Source: Allomuricauda sp. (GTDB lineage Bacteria; Bacteroidota; Bacteroidia; Flavobacteriales; Flavobacteriaceae). From it: a DNA stretch of 64,000 nucleotides. The DNA lies in contig RHLF01000002.1 in assembly GCA_003712125.1 (NCBI GenBank), positions 868,001 through 932,000 of the forward strand. Reading direction: 5' to 3'. A program made the position numbers and the translations under genes. A model generated the notes under the pieces. It saw only the letters and a program-made list of their open reading frames with translations, was not told the DNA's origin and searched no databases. This document shows positions 1-8,910 of the stretch, in pieces (positions within the stretch are counted from its first letter, which is position 1; each line of letters opens with the position of its first letter).

Positions 1-681
1 GGAGGATCATATCCTGATCTGGTTGACACGGTAATTCGGAATTGGGATGCGCTAGCGTCTGATCAGTTAAAAAAACAACTCATAAAGGATTGTTCCCAAT
101 CACTCATACGAAAGGATTTTATTGAAAAATTAACCAATGAATCTGTAAAGGTGCGGCAGGCTTTTGTTATGGCTACACGAACCATTCCGGAAGACCTACG
201 CCACTATTTTGAGGAATTCTTAGATGATCCCAGTTACCTTACGAAAGAAATTGCATTTGTCAAGCTTAGTCTAGCATTTCCCGAAAGAAGGCTACGTTAT
301 TTGCAGGATTTGGAAAATATATATGGACTGCCCAACAAAAATATCAGATTGGTTTGGTTGACTGTTGCCCTTCTAACAGACGAGATTCCGCAAAAAGGAA
401 AAGGACAGTTTTATAAAGAATTAAATGCCTATACGAATTCTAATTTCAGTTTTGAGACCCGTCAAATGGCTTTCGAATACCTGAGCCAAATAAATGCTTT
501 AAGTGATTCTTCCATTCTCAATTTGATCGATGCAACAAACCACCATATTTGGCAGTTTAAAAAGTCATCCAGAAATTTACTCCGAAGTTTGGCGAAAGAG
601 GAGAAGGATAGGGTAGAACGAATTCTAAACGGGTTGCCTTCACAAGAACAACTTCGCTTAAAAAAAATTATCACACCATGA
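1..681 (+). CDS. C-terminal part of a probable M1-family peptidase (5' end outside window)
   Basis: The reading frame is open from the first base of the window to the stop at 679-681, so about 226 residues of a longer protein are visible. A GTG at 151 could be mistaken for a start, but coding runs on upstream without a stop. The visible part is all-helical, with repeated amphipathic helices rich in Leu, Arg and Glu, like the HEAT-like C-terminal domain of M1 zinc aminopeptidases; the catalytic HExxH domain would lie outside the window. No catalytic residue can be seen here. The stop overlaps the start of the patatin gene by ATGA, so the two are translationally coupled. The family assignment rests on fold style and is moderate. 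Confidence 0.5.
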   Translation, partial: GGSYPDLVDTVIRNWDALASDQLKKQLIKDCSQSLIRKDFIEKLTNESVKVRQAFVMATRTIPEDLRHYFEEFLDDPSYLTKEIAFVKLSLAFPERRLRYLQDLENIYGLPNKNIRLVWLTVALLTDEIPQKGKGQFYKELNAYTNSNFSFETRQMAFEYLSQINALSDSSILNLIDATNHHIWQFKKSSRNLLRSLAKEEKDRVERILNGLPSQEQLRLKKIITP

Positions 682-1592
682 GAGCTCTGGTTATTTCCGG
701 TGGTGGCAGCAAAGGTGCCTTTGCAGGGGGCGTTGCGCAATTTTTGATCGAAGAGGCCAAAAACGACTACGACATATTTGTAGGCACCTCTACAGGGAGC
801 CTTTTGATTTCTCACCTTGCACTTGGTAAAATAGAAAAGATAAAAAATATTTACTCCTCAGTAAATCAGAAGAGTATTTTCAATAATTGCCCTTTTATCG
901 TTAAAAAGAAATATGGTTCTGAAATCATAACCATGAACCATTGGAACATTTTGAAAAATTTCTTGAAAGGGAAAAAAACCTTTGGCGAAAGTGAGAATCT
1001 GAGGGAGCTCATAGGTGAAAGCATCACGCTAAACGAGTTTAATGCCTTGAAAGAAGGGAACACTGATGTGGTTGTCACCGTCTCCAATTTGTCCTTGAAC
1101 CAAGTAGAGTACAAATCAATAAACGATTGTTCCTATGAGGAGTTTTTGGATTGGATTTGGATTTCATCAAACTATACACCCTTTATGAGTTTGGTGCGTA
1201 AAAATGGCTGCGAATATGCCGATGGTGGTTTGGGGAGTCTCGTTCCCATCGAAGAGGCCATCAAGCGAGGCGCCACCGAAGTTGACGTGGTGGTCTTGCA
1301 TACCGAGGTTAGTTATTACAATAGAATGCCTTCACGTAATCCCTTTGAGTTGATAACCAGCATGATGGGCTTTATGTTGGATCGTATAGAAACGCAAAAT
1401 ATTCGTGTTGGTAAATTGGTGGCAAGTCAACAAGGGGCCATAATCAATATATATTACACCCCAACCATACTAACGACCAACTCACTCATTTTTAACAAGG
1501 AGAAAATGACCCACTGGTGGATGCGCGGGTATCTTTATGCCAAGAATAAGAATACAGAAATTATGCCTATTCAACCTGAAATTCAGGAGTAA
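678..1592 (+). CDS. Patatin-like phospholipase
   Basis: A 304-residue patatin-family acyl hydrolase expected to cleave acyl groups from phospholipids or other lipids with a Ser-Asp dyad. The oxyanion-hole motif GGGSKG is at residues 8-13, the nucleophile elbow GTSTG (Ser38) at 36-40, and the catalytic DGG near residue 182 in YADGGLG. There is no signal peptide, so it is probably cytoplasmic or membrane-peripheral. The ATG at 678 lies inside the stop of the preceding peptidase-like gene (ATGA overlap), which fixes the start and indicates one operon. Its stop at 1592 is only one base from the stop of the convergent gene. Substrate cannot be told from sequence. Confidence 0.92.
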   Translation: MRALVISGGGSKGAFAGGVAQFLIEEAKNDYDIFVGTSTGSLLISHLALGKIEKIKNIYSSVNQKSIFNNCPFIVKKKYGSEIITMNHWNILKNFLKGKKTFGESENLRELIGESITLNEFNALKEGNTDVVVTVSNLSLNQVEYKSINDCSYEEFLDWIWISSNYTPFMSLVRKNGCEYADGGLGSLVPIEEAIKRGATEVDVVVLHTEVSYYNRMPSRNPFELITSMMGFMLDRIETQNIRVGKLVASQQGAIINIYYTPTILTTNSLIFNKEKMTHWWMRGYLYAKNKNTEIMPIQPEIQE

Positions 1593-1593
1593 A

Positions 1594-2112
1594 CTACCAC
1601 AGTTCAGAAACCTCTTTCTTGATGTAAGCCAATGCCGCTGACGAAGGAGATTGCTTATCTATGGTCTGGTTTAAGATATCTTCACGAAGTTTATCAACAG
1701 AATCAGAATCGCTCATTCCAACCGAACGAATAATCTGTATGGTCGCGTTCTTGGCGGTCTTGATTATGTTCCAACATTCGTCGGTCATATAAATCTGTTG
1801 CGAAAGATTGTGTTCAAATTCCGTTTCAATCTGCTTTATCAACAAATTTTCATAAGCCGATTTATCCTTTGTTTTAGGACTCACCCGAACCACTAAGCTG
1901 TTCAACGTAATTCGTTCCAAGAAAAGCACCATACGCTCGTAGGCCTGTAACCGTCTTGGAAGCGTCTCTTGTTGCGTATCCTTGTGCAATAAATAACGCC
2001 TTCTGCCTTCTTCATTATTGGTATGCAACCTAAAAAAGTAAAAGGCCACAGCCCCAGTAACTACTGCAGGCAGTAAAAAAGCGAACAATTGAAAAATCTC
2101 ATCTCCTGTCAT
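1594..2112 (-). CDS. Conserved-type membrane-anchored protein of unknown function
   Basis: A 172-residue protein I cannot assign to a function. Residues about 8-27 form one hydrophobic segment (FAFLLPAVVTGAVAFYFF), followed by a charged cytoplasmic-looking region with LLHKDTQQETLPRRLQAYERM and several amphipathic helices. The architecture, N-terminal anchor plus helical body, is typical of small uncharacterised Flavobacteriaceae proteins. It is the last gene of a minus-strand run headed by the DsrE-like gene; 54 bases separate it from the OmpA-like gene upstream, so it may be co-transcribed. The ATG at 2112 is the first in-frame start before the membrane segment. Confidence 0.7.
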   Translation of the reverse strand: MTGDEIFQLFAFLLPAVVTGAVAFYFFRLHTNNEEGRRRYLLHKDTQQETLPRRLQAYERMVLFLERITLNSLVVRVSPKTKDKSAYENLLIKQIETEFEHNLSQQIYMTDECWNIIKTAKNATIQIIRSVGMSDSDSVDKLREDILNQTIDKQSPSSAALAYIKKEVSELW

Positions 2113-2166
2113 GGTTTGGTTTTTGTTTGCATCTAGAACGCCTTAAAACTGTAAAAAGTATGAATG

Positions 2167-2934
2167 CTATTTACGGATTTGGGACTTGGCCGAAGCATAA
2201 AACTTTTTGTAATCAGGTTGTAAGACTATGGTGATGCCTTCACTAAAATTTCCATCCATCGCTGTTACGCTGATTTTGTCAGGAGCGATGCCATGTGTGC
2301 TAGATAAAACTGCGGCAACGGCATTGGCCTGTTTCCAAGTAACATCAAACTCTCCGGTTATGTTCAATCCTTTGACAATTAGATTTCTGGAAGGATTGTT
2401 ACGAACTATATCTGCAACCTTTGCCAGAAGGTTATTCCCATTTTCGGACACTTGTATTGAAGTATCACCACCCAACAATGCATCCAAGCCATAGGTGATC
2501 ACTATCGCGCTGCCAGCGATACCAACTTTTGCTTCATTGCCCAATTGTTGTTGAATTAGTGGTGCTTGAACAATAGCAATAGAGTCATTTTGTGAGATGG
2601 CATCCGTTATATTGCTTAACTGTTTTTCCTTTTTCTCAAGACTGGCCAAGGCATTGTTCACATTCTCTGTATTCTTCTTTGAAAGCTCAGAGAAGCTGGA
2701 AAGATTCTTCAATAGCGTTGCATTGGCATCTCTCAGACCGGCATTTTCTTTTTTGAAGGTCTCGGCCTGAGCCTGACTTGACGAAATTTTGCGTTGGGCC
2801 ACTGCCAATTGTTGTTCAACTGAATCTAATTGTACATTCAGTTCTTGAATTTGTGCCAAAAGTTCGCTTTTTCGCTGTCCATGGGCGCATACACCCAGCA
2901 ATACAAATACAAGGAGGCCGATAGTTTTTTTCAT
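2167..2934 (-). CDS. Secreted coiled-coil protein with degenerate OmpA-like C-terminal domain
   Basis: A 255-residue protein with a signal peptide (residues 1-19, ending CAHGQ), a long coiled coil rich in Gln, Glu and Lys (about 20-125), and a C-terminal region (about 140-245) following the OmpA/MotB fold pattern: a strand, then the helix LLAKVADIVRNNP, a strand VKGLN, the helix QANAVAAVLSSTHGI and a final strand TIVLQPD. The peptidoglycan-binding signature of real OmpA domains (TDN-type Asp after the first helix and the NRR Arg near the end) is missing. It has the same coiled-coil plus OmpA layout as the intact protein at 7951-8823. It follows the M20 hydrolase gene after nine bases, in the same operon. 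Periplasmic location is inferred. Confidence 0.75.
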   Translation of the reverse strand: MKKTIGLLVFVLLGVCAHGQRKSELLAQIQELNVQLDSVEQQLAVAQRKISSSQAQAETFKKENAGLRDANATLLKNLSSFSELSKKNTENVNNALASLEKKEKQLSNITDAISQNDSIAIVQAPLIQQQLGNEAKVGIAGSAIVITYGLDALLGGDTSIQVSENGNNLLAKVADIVRNNPSRNLIVKGLNITGEFDVTWKQANAVAAVLSSTHGIAPDKISVTAMDGNFSEGITIVLQPDYKKFYASAKSQIRK

Positions 2935-2943
2935 TCCTTTCTA

Positions 2944-4218
2944 CTACTTATTCAAATAATCTAGCGTCATTTCAGTCATGGCCTTAACACCCAATTGCAT
3001 ACCGGCATCATCAATAAGAAAATCAGGAGTGTGATGGGGGTAAGGAGTAGTGTTTCCAGGTGTCATTCCCCCGAGAAAAAAGAAAAACCCAGGAACTTCC
3101 CTTTGAAAATATGAAAAATCTTCGGCCCCTGTAATCGCTTTTTGAGCAACCACATTTTTATCTCCCGCAACACGTTTAAGCGTCGGTAACATCTGTTTCA
3201 CCAGGTCAGGTTCGTTATAGGTTATATCCGTGGCATCTAATATTTCACAAGTGGCTTCCCCGCCATACGCCCTTGCAATGGTGGAAACCATTTCTTTCAT
3301 GCGTTTATTTATATGGTCTTTCATGCCATAATCAAGGGTACGAATCGTGCCCAGCATTTCTGCAGATTCCGGAATGATATTGAATCGAACCCCACTTTTT
3401 ATTTTACCGACGGTAATTACGGCGGCCTCATTGGTCAAATTAGACTCTCTACTAATTATGGTCTGTAAACCGTCAATGATTTTGGCGCTAATTAAAATGG
3501 GGTCGACACCGCTCCAGGGTTGCGAACCATGACTTTGTTTGCCTTTAACTTTTATGGTAAAACTTTGGGCTGCAGCCATAGTTCCCCCCATTTTAAAACG
3601 GATCATACCCACAGGAGTTTGCGAGTTAATATGAAGGCCAAAAATCGCATCGACATCAGGATTTTTTAAGACGCCTTCCTTTACCATTAGCAAAGCCCCA
3701 CCTTCTTCACCAGGAGGTGGGCCCTCTTCTGCAGGTTGAAAAATAAACTTAACCGTACCCTTTATTTTATCCTTATTTTTTGATAAAACTTCGGCTACTC
3801 CCATTAGGATAGCTGTGTGGGTGTCATGGCCACAGGCGTGCATCACCCCAACTTTTTCTCCCAAAAACTCTGATTTTACCGTTGATTTAAAAGGAAGGTC
3901 GTTGCGCTCGGTGACTGGTAAGGCGTCAATATCTGCTCGTAAGGCGACAACTTTTCCGTCAGCGTCCCCTTTTAAAACCCCAACGACCCCTGTATGCGCA
4001 ACTCCTGTCTGAACCTCAATACCCAATGATTTTAAATGCGCCGCAATTTTTTCAGCGGTTTTGAATTCACGATTGCTTAATTCTGGGTTTTGATGTATGT
4101 CTCTTCGCCATTCGATTACCTTGTTCTCGATCGCTTTATAATCTTGCTCAAGGTTGGGTCCCTGGCCTAAGACCAAACATGGTAGAAGCAGTAAAAAAGA
4201 AACGTAAATATATTTCAT
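2944..4218 (-). CDS. M20-family metal-dependent amidohydrolase (exported)
   Basis: A 424-residue M20D-type amidohydrolase related to IAA-amino-acid and N-acyl-amino-acid hydrolases, which release an acid from an amide-linked amino acid using a two-metal centre. Visible motifs are RRDIHQNPELS near residue 40, RADIDALPV, the metal-binding MHACGHDTH near 130, and QPAEEGPPPGEEGG with the catalytic Glu pair. GAEDFSYF near the C-terminus supplies the last metal ligand. An N-terminal signal peptide (MKYIYVSFLLLLPCLVLGQ) sends it to the periplasm. It lies 11 bases downstream of the DsrE-like gene and nine bases upstream of the OmpA-like gene, so it is mid-operon. Exact substrate is unknown. Confidence 0.92.
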   Translation of the reverse strand: MKYIYVSFLLLLPCLVLGQGPNLEQDYKAIENKVIEWRRDIHQNPELSNREFKTAEKIAAHLKSLGIEVQTGVAHTGVVGVLKGDADGKVVALRADIDALPVTERNDLPFKSTVKSEFLGEKVGVMHACGHDTHTAILMGVAEVLSKNKDKIKGTVKFIFQPAEEGPPPGEEGGALLMVKEGVLKNPDVDAIFGLHINSQTPVGMIRFKMGGTMAAAQSFTIKVKGKQSHGSQPWSGVDPILISAKIIDGLQTIISRESNLTNEAAVITVGKIKSGVRFNIIPESAEMLGTIRTLDYGMKDHINKRMKEMVSTIARAYGGEATCEILDATDITYNEPDLVKQMLPTLKRVAGDKNVVAQKAITGAEDFSYFQREVPGFFFFLGGMTPGNTTPYPHHTPDFLIDDAGMQLGVKAMTEMTLDYLNK

Positions 4219-4229
4219 AACTAATTGAT

Positions 4230-4772
4230 TTAGAATTTTATAAATGAATAACCTTCATTTTGAAGTTGAATCAAAGCGGTCATCGCCGAAAGCGCTAATT
4301 GAACACCCGGGATCAACTCATTCTTTGGAAAATTTCTTGATATTGAAGATTGTCCACAAAATAGGATGTCCACATCGGCATCAAGTAATTGGGCAATCAT
4401 TTCTGCATTGGGATTGTCTATACCGAATCGATTTTGGTAGGCTTCATTGGTTATCAAATCTTTGGATGCTTTGTTGTGCACCACCAAAGCCACATGCAAT
4501 TGCGCTACCGGCACACCACTTTGAGCATGCATATTCAGAAATCGAGCGGCCGTTTCAATACTGGCGTTGCGTTGTGAGGGATTATCGGGAGAATTCATCA
4601 CATCAAAAACCACCTTAAATTCTTGGCCAGTTTTTGTTGGGTAATCGGCGTTTTGAACATTCCAGACCTTACCGAAATCCTTGATTACCGGACCAGCCTC
4701 CTTTTTTTGGCCAAAAACCGATTGAAAGCAAAGAATTATCAAGCAGCCCCAGCTGCAAATCACCATTTTCAT
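4230..4772 (-). CDS. Exported DsrE-family protein
   Basis: A 180-residue DsrE/DsrF-like protein; the family includes sulfur-relay subunits and related small proteins. The start at 4772 (MKMVICSW) was chosen because it directly gives a signal peptide ending near SVFGQ; an ATG 36 bases upstream would add a poor leader. The body shows the DsrE pattern: VVFDV, an alternating helix and strand with VALVVHNKASKDL, and ADVDILFCGQS with a single conserved-position Cys. Export is unusual for classical cytoplasmic DsrE but is common for this periplasmic branch. It is first in the minus-strand run 4772-1594 and is divergent from the helicase gene at 4890, with about 117 bases of shared upstream DNA. Role unknown. 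Confidence 0.8.
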   Translation of the reverse strand: MKMVICSWGCLIILCFQSVFGQKKEAGPVIKDFGKVWNVQNADYPTKTGQEFKVVFDVMNSPDNPSQRNASIETAARFLNMHAQSGVPVAQLHVALVVHNKASKDLITNEAYQNRFGIDNPNAEMIAQLLDADVDILFCGQSSISRNFPKNELIPGVQLALSAMTALIQLQNEGYSFIKF

Positions 4773-4889
4773 ATGCCTAAATATATCCAAAAAGCAGCAT
4801 ACCAACATGGGGTGTTTACAACTAATGCAACTTGGGTTTCAAAAAACTCGAATTATAGCTAATTTCACCTTCTGAGTTGAAACCGAAAC

Positions 4890-7217
4890 ATGTCATATTT
4901 AGAAGAGTTAAATGAAGCCCAGAGGAAACCTGTTCTACACAAGGACGGACCTTTGATGGTCATAGCAGGAGCGGGATCGGGTAAAACTCGTGTGTTGACC
5001 TATCGTATTGCCCACCTATTGGACCAAGATGTTGATGCCTTTAATATATTGGCGTTGACATTTACCAATAAGGCCGCCCGCGAAATGAAAAAACGCATCG
5101 CGCAAATTGTAGGGAATTCAGAGGCCAAAAATCTGTGGATGGGCACTTTCCATTCCGTTTTCGCGAAGTTGTTGCGATTTGACGGGGATAAATTGGGATA
5201 CCCCAGCAATTTTACCATTTATGACACCCAAGATTCACAACGTCTGATCGCAAGTATCATTCGAGAAATGGGACTTGATAAGGACATTTACAAGTACAAG
5301 CAGATCCAGAACCGGATTTCGTCATACAAGAACAGTTTGATCACTGTAAAGGCCTATTTTCAAAATCCTGAATTGGTAGAGGCCGATGCCATGGCCAAAC
5401 GACCGCGACTTGGTGAGATTTATCAGAATTATGTAGACCGTTGCTTTAAAGCAGGAGCCATGGACTTTGATGACCTTTTGTTACGAACCAACGAGTTGTT
5501 GAATCGATTTCCTGAGGTACTCATGAAGTATCAAGAAGGCTTTAAATATATTTTGGTCGATGAGTACCAAGATACCAACCACAGCCAATATTTGATTGTT
5601 AAAGCCCTGGCAGATCGGTACCAAAATATTTGTGTCGTTGGCGATGATGCCCAAAGTATTTATTCGTTTCGAGGGGCCAACATCAGCAATATTCTAAATT
5701 TTCAACGAGACTATGACGATGCGGCGGTTTATCGATTGGAACAGAACTACAGGTCCACAAAGAATATCGTCAATGCCGCAAATTCAATTATAGCCAAGAA
5801 TCGTGATCAGTTGCAAAAAGTCGTTTGGACCGCTAATGACGAGGGGGCCAAAATCAAGGTGCACCGAAGTGTTACCGATGCTGAAGAAGGTCGTTATGTA
5901 GCTGGTTCTATCTTCGAGAATAAAATGCAACAGCAACGACCCAATGGACATTTCGCTGTTTTATACCGCACCAATTCACAATCGAGGGCCATTGAAGATG
6001 CCCTTAGAAAGCGTGATATTCCTTATCGTATTTACGGGGGTCTTTCCTTCTACCAGCGCAAAGAGATAAAAGATGTGTTGGCCTATCTGCGCCTAATCTT
6101 AAATCCTAAGGACGAAGAGGCCCTGAAACGAATCATTAACTTTCCTGCCCGGGGTATTGGCCAGACTACAGTTGATAAATTGACGGTGGCAGCGAATCAT
6201 TATCAGCGTTCCATTTTTGAGGTCATTGAAAATTTGGATAAGTTGGATTTGAAAATTAATTCGGGCACCAAAAACAAGTTGCATGATTTTATGACCATGA
6301 TCAAAAGTTTTCAGATCATGAACGAGGGCGCCGACGCATTTACTTTGGCCGAGCACGTTGCGAAGAAAACCGGCTTACTTACAGAATTTAAAAAAGACGG
6401 AACGCCTGAAGGAATTGCGAGAATGGAGAACATTGAGGAATTGCTCAATGGTATCAAAGATTTTGTGGAAGGTCAAAAAGAAGTTGCCGATGCCAAAGGA
6501 GCCTTGTCCGAGTTTTTGGAAGATGTTGCTTTGGCAACCGATATGGACAAAGATATAGGCGATGACGACCGGGTAGCACTGATGACCATTCACTTGGCCA
6601 AGGGTTTGGAATTTCCATATGTGTATGTGGTGGGTATGGAGGAAGACCTTTTTCCATCTGCCATGAGCATGAATACCCGCAGTGAGCTTGAGGAGGAGCG
6701 TAGGCTGTTTTATGTTGCTCTTACCCGTGCTGAAGAACAAGCGTTTTTAACATATACGCAAAACAGGTACCGTTGGGGAAAATTGATCGATGCAGAACCC
6801 AGTCGTTTTTTAGAGGAGATTGATGAACAGTACCTTGAAAACCTTACCCCATTGAATGATGGGTACAGGTACAAATCTTTAGTGAACAATGATATTTGGG
6901 GTGAGGTGGACAAAAGCAAGCTACGCCAAGTAAAACCACGTAACGGTAAACCTCCGGGAGCCAACCAGCCCAATGCACAACAACTTCGAAAGTTGCGAAA
7001 AATAAAACCGCAATTGAGTCAACCTACTTCCAACACCAATATCATGGATCCGAAACTAACCGAAGGGGTGGTGGTTAACCATACTCGTTTCGGAAGGGGT
7101 AAAATTTTAAAGATAGAAGGCGTGGGACAAGACAAGCGCGCGGAAATACAGTTCGAAGGAGCAGGCTTGAAAAAACTGTTACTGCGATTTGCCAAACTAG
7201 AAGTGCTTGAGAATTAA
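4890..7217 (+). CDS. uvrD: UvrD/PcrA-type superfamily 1 DNA helicase
   Basis: A 775-residue 3'-5' DNA helicase of superfamily 1A used in excision repair, mismatch repair and replication restart. The Walker A GAGSGKT is at residues 27-33, motif II VDEYQDTN near 223-230, the Q-motif-like LNEAQR at 7-12, motif III VGDDAQSIYSFRGA, motif IV QNYRST, motif V MTIHLAKGLEF and motif VI ALTRAEEQ. The last ~60 residues form the tudor-like domain (VVVNHTRFGRGKI) that contacts RNA polymerase in PcrA/UvrD. Length matches the family. The ATG at 4890 has the usual MSYLEELNEAQR beginning. It is transcribed alone or together with the TsaC gene 61 bases downstream. Confidence 0.95.
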   Translation: MSYLEELNEAQRKPVLHKDGPLMVIAGAGSGKTRVLTYRIAHLLDQDVDAFNILALTFTNKAAREMKKRIAQIVGNSEAKNLWMGTFHSVFAKLLRFDGDKLGYPSNFTIYDTQDSQRLIASIIREMGLDKDIYKYKQIQNRISSYKNSLITVKAYFQNPELVEADAMAKRPRLGEIYQNYVDRCFKAGAMDFDDLLLRTNELLNRFPEVLMKYQEGFKYILVDEYQDTNHSQYLIVKALADRYQNICVVGDDAQSIYSFRGANISNILNFQRDYDDAAVYRLEQNYRSTKNIVNAANSIIAKNRDQLQKVVWTANDEGAKIKVHRSVTDAEEGRYVAGSIFENKMQQQRPNGHFAVLYRTNSQSRAIEDALRKRDIPYRIYGGLSFYQRKEIKDVLAYLRLILNPKDEEALKRIINFPARGIGQTTVDKLTVAANHYQRSIFEVIENLDKLDLKINSGTKNKLHDFMTMIKSFQIMNEGADAFTLAEHVAKKTGLLTEFKKDGTPEGIARMENIEELLNGIKDFVEGQKEVADAKGALSEFLEDVALATDMDKDIGDDDRVALMTIHLAKGLEFPYVYVVGMEEDLFPSAMSMNTRSELEEERRLFYVALTRAEEQAFLTYTQNRYRWGKLIDAEPSRFLEEIDEQYLENLTPLNDGYRYKSLVNNDIWGEVDKSKLRQVKPRNGKPPGANQPNAQQLRKLRKIKPQLSQPTSNTNIMDPKLTEGVVVNHTRFGRGKILKIEGVGQDKRAEIQFEGAGLKKLLLRFAKLEVLEN

Positions 7218-7278
7218 CATTCTGAGGACCGCATCGCGCCTATAGATTTTGTAACTTAAGGAGTGTAAAGTCAATATC

Positions 7279-7899
7279 GTGGCCGAGTTCATCAAACTAT
7301 ATGAAGACAATCCGGATCCCCGTAAAATAAGTCGGGTGGTAACCATTTTGCGCCAAGGTGGATTGGTCATTTATCCGACGGATACGGTTTATGGTCTTGG
7401 ATGTGACATTACAAATACCAGGGCATTGGAACGAATTGCCCGTATTAAGGGAATAAAACTTGCCAAGGCCAATTGGTCTTTCGTCTGTGCGGACCTTAGC
7501 AACTTATCCGATTACATTCGCCAAATAGATACCCCGACTTTTAAAATATTGAAGCGCACGCTTCCAGGGCCCTATACCTTTATTCTTCCAGGAAATAATA
7601 GCCTGCCGAAAGACTTTAAAAAGAAAAAGACGGTGGGGATACGGGTTCCAGATAATCTTATCGCCCAGACTTTGGTAAGAGAATTAGGCAACCCCATTGT
7701 TTCAACCTCAATTCATGATGAAGACGATATCATTGAATACACCACTGACCCTGAATTGATTTATGAAAAGTGGGATAATTTGGTTGATGTTGTCATTGAT
7801 GGTGGCTATGGTGGAAATATTGCCTCAACGGTGGTTGATTTGACCACATCGGTTCCCAATTTGATACGACTTGGAAAAGGCTCATGGGAGACCCCATAA
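7279..7899 (+). CDS. tsaC: L-threonylcarbamoyladenylate synthase (TsaC/Sua5/YrdC family)
   Basis: A 206-residue YrdC-domain enzyme that makes threonylcarbamoyl-AMP from threonine, bicarbonate and ATP for t6A37 modification of ANN-decoding tRNAs. The signature YPTDTVYGLGCD is at about 33-44, the KR-type phosphate-binding region LAKANWSFVC follows, then PGPYTFILPG and VGIRVPDN, and STVVDLT near the C-terminus. There is no C-terminal Sua5 domain, so it is the short form. The start is GTG at 7279, with a TAAGGAG-like ribosome binding site about 16 bases upstream; no ATG is present in a better position. A rho-independent hairpin follows the stop directly. Confidence 0.92.
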   Translation: MAEFIKLYEDNPDPRKISRVVTILRQGGLVIYPTDTVYGLGCDITNTRALERIARIKGIKLAKANWSFVCADLSNLSDYIRQIDTPTFKILKRTLPGPYTFILPGNNSLPKDFKKKKTVGIRVPDNLIAQTLVRELGNPIVSTSIHDEDDIIEYTTDPELIYEKWDNLVDVVIDGGYGGNIASTVVDLTTSVPNLIRLGKGSWETP

Positions 7900-7900
7900 A

Positions 7901-7926
7901 AAAAGCACGGTTTTACCCGTGCTTTT
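7901..7926. terminator. Bidirectional rho-independent terminator
   Basis: A perfect 10-bp stem AAAAGCACGG / CCGTGCTTTT with a six-base loop sits between the stop of the plus-strand TsaC gene (7899) and the stop of the convergent OmpA gene (7951). The A-run and T-run flank the GC core on both sides, so it can end transcription from both directions. Confidence 0.85.
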
Positions 7927-7950
7927 CAAATTTTATAATGTTGTCTTTAC

Positions 7951-8823
7951 TTAGTTGCCACTGCCACCAATAGCCGGATCTTTCATTCCTTCTTCAATCA
8001 TGCTGTAGAATTGGTCCAATTTCGGCAATACTACGATTCGCGTTCTTCTATTCTTGGCGCGTTCACCTGCATTGTCATTACTTGATAGCGGTACATAGAA
8101 ACTGCGTCCTGCTGCGGTCATTCTAGCTGGGTCAACTCCAAAATCGTTTTGTAAAATCCGAACAATTGAAGTTGCTCTTTTCGCACTCAAGTCCCAGTTG
8201 TCCAACAATACGCCACTTCGATAGGGAACATTGTCGGTATGTCCTTCAACCATGAATTCAAAATCAGGTTTGTTGTTCACAACTTTCGCTACTTTACCCA
8301 ACACTTCTTTTGCTGCATTGGTTACGTTATAGCTTCCGCTGCTGAACAATAATTTGTCTGAAATGGACACAAATACAACACCTTTTTCTACACTTACCTC
8401 AATGTCTTCATCATCCAAATTGCCCAACACTCCTTTCAGGCTTTGTACCAAGGAAAGATTCACAGAATCTCTTCTGGTAACGGCATCTTGAAGTTTTCTA
8501 ATGGTCAAATCTTTTTCACGTAGACTTTCCAAAGACTTTTCAAGGTTTTCGGCACCTTTGGCTGTAAGCGTTGTCAGGTTGCCCATATTATTTATTAATT
8601 CTTGATTGTTGGCTTTCAAAAATGCATTTTGATCTTCGAGCGTCTGCAAACGGGCATCAGCCGTAGCCTTCTCTTCGAGACAATCATTTAATTTTACGGT
8701 TGCTGAGTTTAGCAGGTCTTGAGTTTCTTTTTGTTTTGCTTCGAGTTCAGCATATTTTTTCTGGGATACGCAAGAGGACAACAAAACGACCATCCCAAGT
8801 GTTCCTAAAATAATTTTTTTCAT
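7951..8823 (-). CDS. OmpA-family peptidoglycan-binding lipoprotein
   Basis: A 290-residue outer-membrane lipoprotein. The signal ends in the lipobox LLSSC with Cys18 as the lipidated residue. A coiled coil rich in Glu, Gln and Asn (about 22-135) leads to an intact OmpA-like domain (about 150-265): LLFSSGSYNV, the helix VLGKVAKVV, the diagnostic EGHTDNVPY, LSAKRATSI and KNRRTRIVVLP. The Asp and Arg that bind diaminopimelate in peptidoglycan are present. It should tether the outer membrane to the wall. It is followed by the hairpin at 7901-7926 and has its own promoter-like element upstream. Confidence 0.92.
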   Translation of the reverse strand: MKKIILGTLGMVVLLSSCVSQKKYAELEAKQKETQDLLNSATVKLNDCLEEKATADARLQTLEDQNAFLKANNQELINNMGNLTTLTAKGAENLEKSLESLREKDLTIRKLQDAVTRRDSVNLSLVQSLKGVLGNLDDEDIEVSVEKGVVFVSISDKLLFSSGSYNVTNAAKEVLGKVAKVVNNKPDFEFMVEGHTDNVPYRSGVLLDNWDLSAKRATSIVRILQNDFGVDPARMTAAGRSFYVPLSSNDNAGERAKNRRTRIVVLPKLDQFYSMIEEGMKDPAIGGSGN

Positions 8824-8869
8824 AATGCTTATAAAATTTAATGGTTGTTAAATACCTTTTATAATGGGC

Positions 8870-8897
8870 CAAAATTAGATAAAATGCAGGCCCTCAA
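8870..8897 (-). promoter_or_regulatory. Bacteroidota-type promoter of the OmpA lipoprotein gene
   Basis: On the minus strand TAATTTTG (plus-strand CAAAATTA at 8870-8877) matches the -7 consensus TAnnTTTG, with TTG (8895-8897) 17 bases further upstream as the -33 element. It predicts a start of transcription near 8863 and a 5' leader of about 40 bases before the ATG at 8823. Assigned by consensus only. Confidence 0.45.
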
Positions 8898-8910
8898 TAG
8901 TTCGGTACCG

